Shown here in pieces: positions 18,608 through 26,799 of a stretch of DNA of 64,000 nt (its first letter is position 1; each line of letters starts with the position of its first letter). Location of the stretch: NCBI GenBank assembly GCA_947164985.1, contig CAMUYI010000001.1, forward strand, positions 186,001 to 250,000. Reading direction: 5' to 3'. The translations under genes and the position numbers were made by a program. A model generated the notes under the pieces. The model did not search any database. It saw only the letters and a program-made list of their open reading frames with translations, and had not been told where the DNA came from. The stretch comes from an uncultured Bacteroidales bacterium. GTDB taxonomy: Bacteria; Bacteroidota; Bacteroidia; Bacteroidales; Paludibacteraceae.

Positions 18608-19588
18608 ATGGACGTTCTCACCATTATCATCGTGACGCTGGTAGCGATTGCGTTAATCATTTTCTTTTACTACGTACCTTTCATGCTGTGGATCAACGCA
18701 GTAGTGAGCGGTGTACGTATCAGTCTGGTACAACTTTTCTTGATGCGCATCCGTAAGGTGCCGCCTACCAAGATCGTTAACTGTATGATCGAGGCCCACA
18801 AAGCCGGTCTGATGGAGGTGAAGCGTGACGGTCTCGAGGCGCACTACCTCGCCGGTGGTCATATCGAACGGGTGGTACATGCCCTCGTCTCGGCTTCCAA
18901 AGCCGGTATCGACCTCTCCTTCCAGATGGCTACTGCTATTGATCTGGCAGGACGTGATGTGTTCGAAGCCGTGCAGATGTCTGTCAATCCGCGCGTCATT
19001 GATACGCCGCCGGTAGCGGCCGTAGCCAAAGATGGTATTCAGCTCATCGCCAAAGCCCGTGTCACTGTTCGTGCGAACATCCGCCAACTTGTCGGAGGTG
19101 CAGGTGAAGATACGATTCTTGCCCGTGTAGGTGAAGGTATCGTCAGTTCTATCGGTAGCGCTGAGAGCCATAAGCAAGTGCTCGAAAACCCCGATTCCAT
19201 CAGTAAACTTGTGCTTTCCAAAGGTCTCGATGACGGAACAGCTTTCGAGATCCTTTCCATTGATATCGCAGATATCGACGTAGGTAAGAACATCGGTGCC
19301 CAACTGCAGATGGATCAGGCTGAAGCGGATAAGAATATCGCCCAAGCGAAAGCCGAAGAGCGTCGCGCCATGGCTATTGCTCTCGAACAGGAGATGAAAG
19401 CCAAAGCACAGGAAGCACGTGCCAAGGTGATCGAAGCCGAAGCACTTGTGCCGCAAGCAATGGCAGAAGCGTTCCGTAATGGTAACCTCGGCATCATGGA
19501 TTATTACCGCATGCAGAATATGCAAGCCGACACCGCCATGCGCGAGAACATCGCCGGTACCGGTTCGGAGAAGAAAGGTAAAAAATAA
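18608..19588 (+). CDS. floA: Flotillin-like protein FloA
   Basis: Membrane scaffold of the SPFH/flotillin-like family that organises functional membrane microdomains. An N-terminal hydrophobic hairpin ([52 protein letters not shown]) is followed by the FloA core ([71 protein letters not shown]) and an Ala/Glu-rich coiled coil near residues 235-290 ([46 protein letters not shown]). Length 326 is normal. Confidence 0.95.
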   Translation: MDVLTIIIVTLVAIALIIFFYYVPFMLWINAVVSGVRISLVQLFLMRIRKVPPTKIVNCMIEAHKAGLMEVKRDGLEAHYLAGGHIERVVHALVSASKAGIDLSFQMATAIDLAGRDVFEAVQMSVNPRVIDTPPVAAVAKDGIQLIAKARVTVRANIRQLVGGAGEDTILARVGEGIVSSIGSAESHKQVLENPDSISKLVLSKGLDDGTAFEILSIDIADIDVGKNIGAQLQMDQAEADKNIAQAKAEERRAMAIALEQEMKAKAQEARAKVIEAEALVPQAMAEAFRNGNLGIMDYYRMQNMQADTAMRENIAGTGSEKKGKK

Positions 19589-19619
19589 TTGTACATTGTA
19601 AATTGTTAATTGTACATTG
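19589..19619 (+). repeat. 7-bp periodic array containing the amidase start codon
   Basis: TTGTACA TTGTAAA TTGTTAA TTGTACA TTG: the last TTG is the start codon of the next gene. Units differ by one or two bases. Confidence 0.75.
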
Positions 19620-20411
19620 AAGATTGCCCTTCTCCAATATCCTGTCGTCTGGGCAGATCCGCAAGCGAATGTGGGTCTGCTGGATGAACGTTTACGGGCT
19701 ATTGCCGGACAAGTGGATATGGCTGTGGTGCCGGAGATGTTCAGTACGGGTTTCTGTACCGATCGTCCCGGTTTGGCAGAACCTTGGGGAAGCGGACCTA
19801 CCTGCCAAGCCTTGCAGCATATGGCGGATACGTATAACATGGCTATCGTCGGTTCGATGATGACCATGGACCAAGGCAAACTGTACAACCGCGGATTCCT
19901 CTTCTCGCCCCAATGTGCACCGCAGTACTACGACAAGCATCATCTGTATGCCAGCGGAGGCGAAGCGGAGTTTTTCACGCCGGGTAACGAACGGAAGATC
20001 TTCGAGTTCCGCGGGGTGAAGATACGGCTGGCGGTATGTTATGACTTGCGGTTCCCGGTATGGTTAAGGCAGGATAAGAACAACCTGTACGACATTCTGA
20101 TCGTCGTCGCTTGCTGGCCTACGATACGTATCCAGTATTGGGATGTCTTACTGCCGGCAAGAGCAGCAGAGAACCACTGCTACGGCATCGGCGTCAATAT
20201 GATCGGAACGGATGGTATCCAACTCGATTATAACGGACATTCGGCCGCTTACGACACATGGCTCAAGGATCTTGCGGGATTTGAAGACTATGAGAGTGCC
20301 ACGCGGATCGTGGACCTGTCTATAGAGAAACTACGCCATTTCCGGGAAGTCCTTCCCCAATGGAAAGAAGCAGATGAATACGAACTGGAAAATAAAAGAG
20401 TTAACGCCTGA
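19617..20411 (+). CDS. Carbon-nitrogen hydrolase, omega-amidase (YafV)-like
   Basis: Nitrilase-superfamily amidase, probably hydrolysing omega-amides such as alpha-ketoglutaramate in metabolite repair. It starts KIALLQYPVVWADPQANV and has the catalytic triad: Glu in VVPEMFSTGF, Lys in YYDKHHLY, Cys in RLAVCYDLRFPVW. Length 264 is normal. No ATG is available; the TTG at 19617 gives exactly the family N-terminus and lies inside a heptad repeat array. It overlaps recJ by 38 bases. Confidence 0.9.
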   Translation: MKIALLQYPVVWADPQANVGLLDERLRAIAGQVDMAVVPEMFSTGFCTDRPGLAEPWGSGPTCQALQHMADTYNMAIVGSMMTMDQGKLYNRGFLFSPQCAPQYYDKHHLYASGGEAEFFTPGNERKIFEFRGVKIRLAVCYDLRFPVWLRQDKNNLYDILIVVACWPTIRIQYWDVLLPARAAENHCYGIGVNMIGTDGIQLDYNGHSAAYDTWLKDLAGFEDYESATRIVDLSIEKLRHFREVLPQWKEADEYELENKRVNA

Positions 20412-22086
20412 GGAGCAAACGGCTGCCGAGCGTCTGACTGCCGAACTGGATATCAGTCCGGTGGCGGGACGTATCTTGGCGGGAAGAGGTATCCGAACGG
20501 CTGCGGAAGCGCGGGCATACATACGTCCGTCGCTGGATAGCCTGCATGACCCCTTCTTGATGCAAGATATGGGCGCCGCTGTCGATCGACTCTGCCGCGC
20601 CATTGATGATCATGAACGGATCATGGTCTATGGCGATTATGACGTCGATGGTACGACCGCCGTTGCACTCATGTACTCGTTCCTGCGCACCCAGACCGAT
20701 AATCTCCTCTATTATATTCCGGATCGTTACACGGAAGGGTATGGTATCTCCACCAAGGGTATCGACACAGCCAAAGAGAAAGGTTGCACCCTCGTCATCG
20801 CACTCGACTGCGGAATCAAGTCCGTGGAAAAGATGCAATATGCTAAGTCTCTCAATGTCGATTTCATCATCTGCGACCATCATACGCCTGGTGACATCAT
20901 CCCCGAAGCGGTAGCAGTACTGAATATGAAACGGGCGGACTGCCATTATCCGTTTAAGGAACTGAGCGGATGCGGTGTGGGATTCAAGTTAGCTCAAGCC
21001 TACGCTCTGCGTAGAGGCATCGATATGACGGAGGTCTATCGTCTCTTACCGCTCTTAGCGATGTCTATCGCTTCCGATGTGGTACCCATTACGGGTGAGA
21101 ACCGCATCCTTGCTTTCTACGGTCTGCGGGCACTCAATGCCGCACCTTCCGTAGGCGTGCAGGCGATCATGCGTATCGCGGGTATAGAAGGTAAGACGGT
21201 GAATATGAATGATCTGGTCTTTAAGTTCGGACCCCGTATCAATGCCGCCGGACGTATCAAGAGCGGTGCCGAAGCCGTTCGACTGCTCATCACCGATGAT
21301 GCGGAAGCTGCTTTCCGTTTTGCGCAGGATATCGATTCCTACAACCAGGACCGTCGGGATTTTGATACCAAGACCACAGATGAGGCACTCGAACAGTTGC
21401 AGCAAGATCCGATGAATGCGGCCAAACATACAACGGTTGTCTTCTCGCCGAACTGGCATAAAGGGGTAGTCGGTATCGCAGCCAGCCGTCTGACGGAGAC
21501 CTATTATCGGCCTACTATCGTACTCACCGCCGGTGACGATGATATCATCAGCGGTAGTGCACGGTCGGTCAGCGATTTTGATATCTACACAGCCATTGAC
21601 TCCTGTCGGGACCTGCTTACCAACTTCGGTGGACATAAGTTCGCGGCAGGCCTCAGCATGCATCTCAAAGATCTGCCGGAGTTCCAACGGCGCTTTGAAG
21701 AGTATGTGGCAGCCCATATCACACCGGAACAACAAGTGCCTACCCTCGATATCGAAGCCGAAGTTGAACTGAGTGATATGAACTGGAAGATGTACAAGAT
21801 CCTCCAATGCCTCGAACCCTTCGGACCGGGCAATGAACGACCGCTCTTCCTCTGTCGTCATCTGATCAATAACCGCAGTACACGCGCTGTGAGTGACGGA
21901 CGCCATCTGCATCTCGATCTCACCGACCAGATTGTAGCCATGGATGGTATCGCCTTCGGCGAAGGAGATAAAGCCGAACATCTGCAGAACGGACGAAGCA
22001 TCGATATATGCTTCTACCTCGAAGAGAACACCTATCGCGGTCGTTCCACCCTTCAGATGAATGCCCAGGATATTAAGTTGAATTAA
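20374..22086 (+). CDS. recJ: Single-stranded-DNA-specific exonuclease RecJ
   Basis: 5'-3' exonuclease in recombination and mismatch repair. DHH phosphoesterase motifs are visible: VYGDYDVDGTTAVALMYSF, VIALDCG, FIICDHHTPGD, then GPRINAAGRI; the DHHA1 part has FGGHKFAAGLSMHLKDL, and an OB-fold follows (residues about 450-570). Length 570 is normal. The start lies within the amidase gene (38-base overlap). The end is followed by a GTTGAATT-AA-AATTCAAC inverted repeat. Confidence 0.96.
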   Translation: MNTNWKIKELTPEEQTAAERLTAELDISPVAGRILAGRGIRTAAEARAYIRPSLDSLHDPFLMQDMGAAVDRLCRAIDDHERIMVYGDYDVDGTTAVALMYSFLRTQTDNLLYYIPDRYTEGYGISTKGIDTAKEKGCTLVIALDCGIKSVEKMQYAKSLNVDFIICDHHTPGDIIPEAVAVLNMKRADCHYPFKELSGCGVGFKLAQAYALRRGIDMTEVYRLLPLLAMSIASDVVPITGENRILAFYGLRALNAAPSVGVQAIMRIAGIEGKTVNMNDLVFKFGPRINAAGRIKSGAEAVRLLITDDAEAAFRFAQDIDSYNQDRRDFDTKTTDEALEQLQQDPMNAAKHTTVVFSPNWHKGVVGIAASRLTETYYRPTIVLTAGDDDIISGSARSVSDFDIYTAIDSCRDLLTNFGGHKFAAGLSMHLKDLPEFQRRFEEYVAAHITPEQQVPTLDIEAEVELSDMNWKMYKILQCLEPFGPGNERPLFLCRHLINNRSTRAVSDGRHLHLDLTDQIVAMDGIAFGEGDKAEHLQNGRSIDICFYLEENTYRGRSTLQMNAQDIKLN

Positions 22087-22120
22087 AATTCAACATTGTA
22101 AATTGTAAATTGTTAATTGA
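22078..22120 (+). repeat. Inverted repeat plus 7-bp periodic array before tdk
   Basis: GTTGAATTAAAATTCAAC spans the recJ stop, then TTCAACA TTGTAAA TTGTAAA TTGTTAA TTGATAT leads to the tdk ATG. The heptads match those before the amidase gene. Confidence 0.75.
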
Positions 22121-22123
22121 TAT

Positions 22124-22729
22124 ATGTTTTCCGAAAGAGACACCAAAGGCCCAAGCCTCCGAAAAGGATCTATTGAAGTAGTATGCGGATCGATGTTCTC
22201 GGGTAAGACTGAAGAACTGATCCGCCGTATGAAACGTGCTAAGTTTGCCAAACTGCGTGTAGAGATCTACAAACCCGCCATCGATGTGCGTTACAGCGAA
22301 GAAGATGTGGTTTCCCATGATCGCAATGTCATCCAATCAACACCGGTGGACAGCAGTCAGAATATCCTGCTTATGGTCGATGATATCGATGTCGTTGGTA
22401 TTGATGAGGCACAGTTCTTCGATATGGGTATCGTCGATGTATGCAAGCAGTTGGCGGACCGCGGTATCCGCGTTATCTGTGCCGGTTTGGACATGGACTT
22501 TAAGGGTGTTCCCTTCGGACCCATGCCGGCTCTCATGGCTATTGCCGATGATGTGTATAAGACCCATGCTATCTGCGTGCATTGCGGTGATTTGGCATAC
22601 GTCAGCCATCGTCTCGTAGCTTCCGAGAAACGCGTCCTCTTGGGCGAAACAGACAGTTACGAACCCCTTTGCCGCGAATGCTATAATAAAGCGTTAGCCT
22701 TAGAGGAAAATCAAAAATCACAAATCTAA
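22124..22729 (+). CDS. tdk: Thymidine kinase
   Basis: Phosphorylates thymidine for salvage. The P-loop [15 protein letters not shown], the DEAQFF motif and the zinc-binding lasso ([13 protein letters not shown]...CRECY) define type II TK. Length 201 is normal. It sits between recJ and priA in the same run, an association of DNA metabolism genes. Confidence 0.96.
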   Translation: MFSERDTKGPSLRKGSIEVVCGSMFSGKTEELIRRMKRAKFAKLRVEIYKPAIDVRYSEEDVVSHDRNVIQSTPVDSSQNILLMVDDIDVVGIDEAQFFDMGIVDVCKQLADRGIRVICAGLDMDFKGVPFGPMPALMAIADDVYKTHAICVHCGDLAYVSHRLVASEKRVLLGETDSYEPLCRECYNKALALEENQKSQI

Positions 22730-22745
22730 AATCACAAATTATCAA
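22704..22745 (+). repeat. 7-bp periodic array between tdk and priA
   Basis: AATCAAA AATCACA AATCTAA AATCACA AATTATC: the array covers the tdk stop and the place where the priA start codon should be. Confidence 0.75.
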
Positions 22746-24786
22746 CTGTGTTGATATCATATTACCTTTAGCTATCCGAGATACTTATACCTATAGCATC
22801 CCGGATAGTTTGTCTCTACCCGCTCCGGGTACACGCGTCGTCGTGCCCTTAATGAAAAAAGAGGTGCGAGGCGTAGTACTGCGTGAACATACCGAACCGA
22901 TCGACGAAGAGTTGGCTTCCAAGATACGCCCAATAACGGCTGTTTTGGAGGACGCGCCGGTTGTACCATCCTATCAACTGGCATTATGGCAATGGATGAG
23001 CGGTTATTACATGTGTTCCTTAGGCGAAGTGATGGCGGCGGCCTTACCGGGTGGACTCGATAAACGGCTTACCGACCCGCCTAAACGCAGTCGAAAAAAA
23101 GATCTAACCTATACCGGACCTATAGAACCCATCCATGATCTATCGTCCGCACAAGCGAAAAGTGTCGATGAAATCGGGACTTTTTGGAATGCAGGTAAGG
23201 ATATTGTGCTATTGCATGGTGTGACTTCCAGTGGTAAAACGGATATCTATATTCATTTGATTCAGGAGCAATTGGCGCAAGGAAAGAACGTGCTTTATCT
23301 TGTTCCGGAGATTGCCTTGACCACTCAACTCACCTCCCGTCTGCAGAAGATCTTCGGTGATCAACTCATCGTTTATCATAGTCGTTTCACCGATGCCGAA
23401 CGCGAACAACGATACAAACAAATCACAAATCACCATGGCTCTGCCGATCGACAGAAATCCCAAATCACCAATAACTACGTGGTCCTCGGCGCACGAAGTG
23501 CCATCTTTCTTCCCATCCCGAATATAGGATTGGTCATTGTGGATGAGGAGCATGAACCCAGTTACAAGCAAGCCGAACCCAATCCGCGTTATCATGCCCG
23601 CGCCGCAGCGATTGTCTTGGCCAAGGAACATGGGGCTAAGGTGCTATTAGGTACGGCCACGCCTTCTATAGAATCGTATTACTTGGCGCAGAAAGGGGTG
23701 TATGGATTGGTTTCATTAACCCAACGGTTTGGCGGGGCGGAACTGCCGGATATCCAGCTCATTGACCTCAAGCGGCAGTACGAACGCAAAGAGATGTACG
23801 ATCATTTCTCGGACCCGCTGGTGGATCGGATTCGTCAGTGTTTGGCGGACAACAAACAGGTCATTCTTTTTCAGAACAGACGAGGATATGCGCCGCAGAT
23901 ACAATGTGTCCAATGCGGTCAACCGCCTCGTTGCATCCAATGTGATGTACCGATGACGCTTCACTTGCGGCCGCGCGAACTGCAATGTCATTATTGCGGT
24001 TACCATATGCCCGTTCCTGCCGTCTGTCCGCACTGCGGAGGGGAACTCAAAGCCATCGGCATCGGTACCGAACGGATCGAAGATGAGATACGGACCCTCT
24101 TTCCGGAAGCACGCGTGCTGCGTATGGACTTGGATACAACCCGTAATAAATCGGCATATCAGGATATCATCAATGCGTTTGCTAACCACGAGTGCGATAT
24201 CTTGGTCGGTACGCAGATGATCACCAAAGGTCTGCATTTCGATGATGTGCGTCTCGTGGCGGTTCTTAATGCCGATCCGCTGTTTAACCAACCCGACTTC
24301 CGGGCCTACGAACGGGCGTTCCAGATGTTGGAGCAAGTGGCAGGACGTGCGGGGCGAAAAGGCAGCAAAGGGGAAGTGTGGATTCAGACTTTTGATCCGG
24401 AGAACAAGATGCTGCAACTCGTCAAGACGCATGATTATGTAGCTTTATATAACCAACAACTGACGGAACGGGAGATGTTCCATTATCCCCCATTTCATCG
24501 GATCATTCGGTTGCAGTTACGTCATGCCAAACAGGCGCAAGTGCATACGACGGCTACCCAACTGCAAGCCCATTTGGCACGTATCTTCGGTAGACGTGTC
24601 TCAGCCGTCATCATCCCGTCCGTGGAACGCGTACAAGCCTATTATATTCGCGAACTGACACTCCGCATCGAAGCAGGGGCGAATATAGCCGAAGCCAAAC
24701 GGCGACTCAACGAAGCAATCGAGTATATTTTCTCGATGAAATCGAATAAAAATGTAAAAATCATAATAGATATTGACCCGATATGA
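22738..24786 (+). CDS. priA: Primosomal protein N' (replication restart helicase PriA), non-standard start
   Basis: Superfamily 2 helicase restarting stalled forks. Walker A LLHGVTSSGKT, DEEH box, and the zinc module CVQCGQPPRCIQCDVPMTLHLRPRELQCHYCGYH...CPHCGGEL are clear. The ORF track begins at a TTG (22810), but translation upstream reads VDIILPLAIRDTYTYSIPDSLSLPAPG, the conserved PriA N-terminal domain. Between the last upstream stop (22687) and that domain the frame has no ATG, GTG or TTG; ATT at 22738 or ATC at 22741 are the only near-fits, so the given start is a guess. An extra loop near residue 230 is encoded by heptad repeats. It overlaps the next gene by ATGA. Confidence 0.9.
   Translation: MINCVDIILPLAIRDTYTYSIPDSLSLPAPGTRVVVPLMKKEVRGVVLREHTEPIDEELASKIRPITAVLEDAPVVPSYQLALWQWMSGYYMCSLGEVMAAALPGGLDKRLTDPPKRSRKKDLTYTGPIEPIHDLSSAQAKSVDEIGTFWNAGKDIVLLHGVTSSGKTDIYIHLIQEQLAQGKNVLYLVPEIALTTQLTSRLQKIFGDQLIVYHSRFTDAEREQRYKQITNHHGSADRQKSQITNNYVVLGARSAIFLPIPNIGLVIVDEEHEPSYKQAEPNPRYHARAAAIVLAKEHGAKVLLGTATPSIESYYLAQKGVYGLVSLTQRFGGAELPDIQLIDLKRQYERKEMYDHFSDPLVDRIRQCLADNKQVILFQNRRGYAPQIQCVQCGQPPRCIQCDVPMTLHLRPRELQCHYCGYHMPVPAVCPHCGGELKAIGIGTERIEDEIRTLFPEARVLRMDLDTTRNKSAYQDIINAFANHECDILVGTQMITKGLHFDDVRLVAVLNADPLFNQPDFRAYERAFQMLEQVAGRAGRKGSKGEVWIQTFDPENKMLQLVKTHDYVALYNQQLTEREMFHYPPFHRIIRLQLRHAKQAQVHTTATQLQAHLARIFGRRVSAVIIPSVERVQAYYIRELTLRIEAGANIAEAKRRLNEAIEYIFSMKSNKNVKIIIDIDPI
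23416..23474 (+). repeat. Heptad-repeat insertion inside priA
   Basis: AAATCAC AAATCAC at 23419-23432 and, after 21 bases, AAATCCC AAATCAC CAATAAC. It encodes KQITNHHGSADRQKSQITNNY between ERYK and VVLGARSA. The unit AAATCAC is the same as in the array just upstream of priA. Confidence 0.7.
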
Positions 24787-25730
24787 TTCAAAGAGAAAAA
24801 CGCCGAGTGGCGTATATCAACGAGATGATTGAGTCCGGCCATGCTGCAGAACTCGTGGCGATGGGAGAGAAGTACCACCAACATCAACTCGCGCGCATCG
24901 CGCGAAATATATGTTCGCGTGCGAACGTGCGCGTAGTGCTTATTGCCGGACCGTCTTCCAGCGGTAAAACCAGTACCAGTCATAAACTGTGTCTCGAACT
25001 GCTGGCGCAGGGCAAACAACCGGTCGCTTTATCCCTCGATAACTGGTATCTGAATGGCGAACTGATTCCGCGCGATGAGAACGGTAAGCGGGATGATGAG
25101 TCGATCTACGCGCTGGATATCCGTCAGCTGGAAGCCGATCTGAAAGCACTCCTGGATGGCAAAGAGATAGCGCTGCCTACCTTCAATTTTGAAGCAGAGA
25201 AGCGCGAATACAGGGGCGATACGCTCAAACTCGAAGCAGGCACCATTCTGGTTATCGAAGGTATCCATGCTCTCAATCCGCTCTTGACCGAACATATCGA
25301 TTCGTCATGTAAGTATAAGATCTACGCTTCGCCGATGAGCCCTGTGTCCCTGGACGGACATAAATGGATCCCGACGCACGTACATCGTCTGCTGCGCCGC
25401 ATGAGTCGCGATTTTCGTACACGCGGTAAGAGTCCGCAACAGACCATCACCAACTGGCCTTCCGTGCGCGCAGGGGAGAAGAAATGGATTGAACCCTTTA
25501 AGAAAGAGGCGGATGCACGTTTCGATACGTCCATGATGTACGAACTGCCGGCCATCCGGTATGCCGTTGAAACAGCCTTACAAACCGTACCTGCCGTTTC
25601 CAAGGAATATACCATCGCCAAACAACTGCTTTATTACCTCAGTTTCTTCGAAGGACTGGAGGCATCGTATATCCCACGAACCTCTATTCTGCGGGAATTT
25701 ATCGGCGGAAGTCAGTTCAATGTGGCATGA
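24783..25730 (+). CDS. Nucleoside (uridine-type) kinase, short form
   Basis: P-loop kinase of the uridine kinase/phosphoribulokinase group: VVLIAGPSSSGKTSTSHKLCLELL (Walker A), SLDNWYLNGELIPRDENGKRDDESIYALD, TILVIEGIHALNPLLT. The Bacteroides nucleoside kinase I know is about 550 residues with an N-terminal TGS-like region; this one has 315 and only about 40 residues before the kinase domain. It is coupled to priA by an ATGA overlap and is the last gene of the run. A weak TTTTGCA...TGCAAAA inverted repeat follows at 25733-25760. Confidence 0.85.
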   Translation: MIQREKRRVAYINEMIESGHAAELVAMGEKYHQHQLARIARNICSRANVRVVLIAGPSSSGKTSTSHKLCLELLAQGKQPVALSLDNWYLNGELIPRDENGKRDDESIYALDIRQLEADLKALLDGKEIALPTFNFEAEKREYRGDTLKLEAGTILVIEGIHALNPLLTEHIDSSCKYKIYASPMSPVSLDGHKWIPTHVHRLLRRMSRDFRTRGKSPQQTITNWPSVRAGEKKWIEPFKKEADARFDTSMMYELPAIRYAVETALQTVPAVSKEYTIAKQLLYYLSFFEGLEASYIPRTSILREFIGGSQFNVA

Positions 25731-25775
25731 TTTTGCACTTTTTTTACTTAAAAATGCAAAAAAATAGCAAAAAAT

Positions 25776-25806
25776 TTGCACATGTCAGAAAAAAGCAGTA
25801 CTTTTG
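25776..25806 (+). promoter_or_regulatory. Promoter of the tRNA(CAT) gene
   Basis: TTG (25776-25778), 20-base spacer, TACTTTTG (25799-25806). A leader of about 150 bases precedes the tRNA and contains a GC hairpin (CCCCTCTCGGGAGG) and the 72-bp dispersed element. Confidence 0.75.
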
Positions 25807-25878
25807 CACCCGCTTTCGTCGGAAGAGACTTTTAGCCCCCCCTCTCGGGAGGACTGCTAACGAAGTGATAGTTCGACC

Positions 25879-25950
25879 GAAAAGCGTAGATCAAAACGTA
25901 GGCGTCATTGAGCGATGTAATCGCGAGTCACGCGAAGTTTTAGATCAAGC
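25879..25950 (+). repeat. 72-bp dispersed element, copy 1 (tRNA leader)
   Basis: Aligns without gaps to the reverse complement of 40604-40675 with 57 of 72 positions identical (counted by hand). Core shared words are CAAAACGTAGGCGT, GCGAGTCACGCG and AGTTTTAGATCAAGC. It ends 4 bases before the tRNA and would be in its primary transcript. Confidence 0.8.
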
Positions 25951-25954
25951 GCGA

Positions 25955-26028
25955 GGCGGGATAGCTCAGCTGGTTAGAGCGCATGATTCATAATCATGAG
26001 GTCCCCAGTTCAATCCTGGGTCCCGCTA
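25955..26028 (+). tRNA. tRNA with anticodon CAT (probably elongator Met)
   Basis: 74-base cloverleaf: acceptor GGCGGGA/TCCCGCT, D arm GCTC/GAGC, anticodon stem CATGA/TCATG with loop TTCATAA, T arm CCCAG-TTCAATC-CTGGG, discriminator A. The lack of a C1-A72 type initiator end argues for elongator Met; tRNA-Ile2 (lysidine-modified CAT) cannot be excluded by eye. Confidence 0.92.
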
Positions 26029-26031
26029 CAG

Positions 26032-26055
26032 AAAACGTCCTTCGGGGCGTTTTTT
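26032..26055 (+). terminator. Terminator of the tRNA(CAT) gene
   Basis: AAAACGTCC-TTC-GGGGCGTTTTTTT, directly after the tRNA. Confidence 0.8.
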
Positions 26056-26058
26056 TGT

Positions 26059-26130
26059 ATGATTATGAATCATGAGGTCCCAAGTTCTTAGCCACAAGGG
26101 CACGATTATTTCAATCCTGGGTCCCGCTAC
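26059..26130 (+). pseudogene. Scrambled second copy of the tRNA(CAT) 3' half
   Basis: The anticodon arm, variable loop and T arm of the upstream tRNA recur as ATGATTATGAATCATGAGGTCCC and TTTCAATCCTGGGTCCCGCTA. The anticodon loop is in the opposite orientation (TTATGAA instead of TTCATAA) and about 25 bases (TTAGCCACAAGGGCACGATT...) are inserted in the T loop. No 5' half is present, so it is not a functional tRNA. Its own copy of the terminator follows. Confidence 0.85.
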
Positions 26131-26131
26131 C

Positions 26132-26159
26132 AAAAACGTCCGTTCAGGGCGTTTTTTTT
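26132..26159 (+). terminator. Terminator after the tRNA remnant
   Basis: AAAAACGTCCGTTCAGGGCGTTTTTTTTG, a variant of the functional tRNA terminator, so the duplication included it. Confidence 0.75.
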
Positions 26160-26170
26160 GTGCCTACCTC

Positions 26171-26201
26171 TTGCATATATCGCAAAAAAGCAGTAATTTT
26201 G
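26171..26201 (+). promoter_or_regulatory. Promoter of the small lipoprotein gene
   Basis: TTG (26171-26173), 20-base spacer, TAATTTTG (26194-26201), extended form TTGCATATATCGCAAAAAAGCAG. Confidence 0.8.
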
Positions 26202-26227
26202 CAGCAAATTTTAAATTGTATAACGTT

Positions 26228-26746
26228 ATGAAAAAAATTCTCTTTCTCTCCGTAGCGGTCATGATGATGGCAAGCTGTGGATTTACAAAAAACAGTACTT
26301 CAAGTAATGCTTCGCAGACGACGAACACGACTGCAACTGCTGCAACCAATGCCCTCAGTGCCGGACAAGGTGCTGGCAACGCCCTCTTACAGTTGTATAA
26401 CCAGTACAAAGCCGATGGCAACAGGTATGATTACAAGAACATGCAGAATGCTCTCAACACGGTAACGCTGCTGGCTAACTGCGAGGGACTGAAAACCAAT
26501 TACAAAGACAAGACCTACCTCAAAGATTTCGGAAAAGGTCTGATCGCATCGTCGCTGGGTCTGGTAACGCAGAATAATGTAGCGACCGTTACCAACAGTC
26601 TGGTAGATATGGTGAAGAACAGCGAGACCGTTCATACCGCTACTACCCAAGCGCAGAACACCGCTTCCACCGCTGCCGGTTATGCCAACACCGCTGCCCA
26701 GTACGCCGGTGCTCTCAGCACCCTCCTCTCCGCGTTCGGCAAATAA
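26228..26746 (+). CDS. Small alanine/threonine-rich lipoprotein, unknown function
   Basis: 172 residues from the ATG at 26228; the longer ORF-track start lies upstream of the promoter. Signal peptide MKKILFLSVAVMMMASC with a lipobox, then a low-complexity linker (STSSNASQTTNTTATAATN), a core LLQLYNQYKADGNRYDYKNMQNALNTVTLLANCEGLKTNYKDKTYLKDFGKGLIASS, and an Ala/Thr-rich tail. I do not recognise the family. It is monocistronic between a promoter and a terminator. Confidence 0.8.
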   Translation: MKKILFLSVAVMMMASCGFTKNSTSSNASQTTNTTATAATNALSAGQGAGNALLQLYNQYKADGNRYDYKNMQNALNTVTLLANCEGLKTNYKDKTYLKDFGKGLIASSLGLVTQNNVATVTNSLVDMVKNSETVHTATTQAQNTASTAAGYANTAAQYAGALSTLLSAFGK

Positions 26747-26768
26747 ACCAAGCATAATACATACATAG

Positions 26769-26799
26769 AAAAAAATCGCTCATATCGGGCGATTTTTTT
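26769..26799. terminator. Bidirectional terminator (AAAAATCGC type)
   Basis: AAAAATCGC-TCATATCGG-GCGATTTTTTTG. The hairpin lies over the last codons and stop (26780) of the converging gene, so that protein's C-terminus KNRPI is encoded partly by the terminator. Confidence 0.85.

Noticed and set aside
22810-22812. TTG at 22810 as the priA start
   Set aside because: It would remove VDIILPLAIRDTYTYSIPD, which fits the conserved PriA N-terminal domain.
25727-25993. 88-aa frame running through a promoter and into the tRNA
   Set aside because: It crosses the tRNA(CAT) promoter and ends within the tRNA, so it is not a gene as called, though part of it overlaps the 72-bp element.
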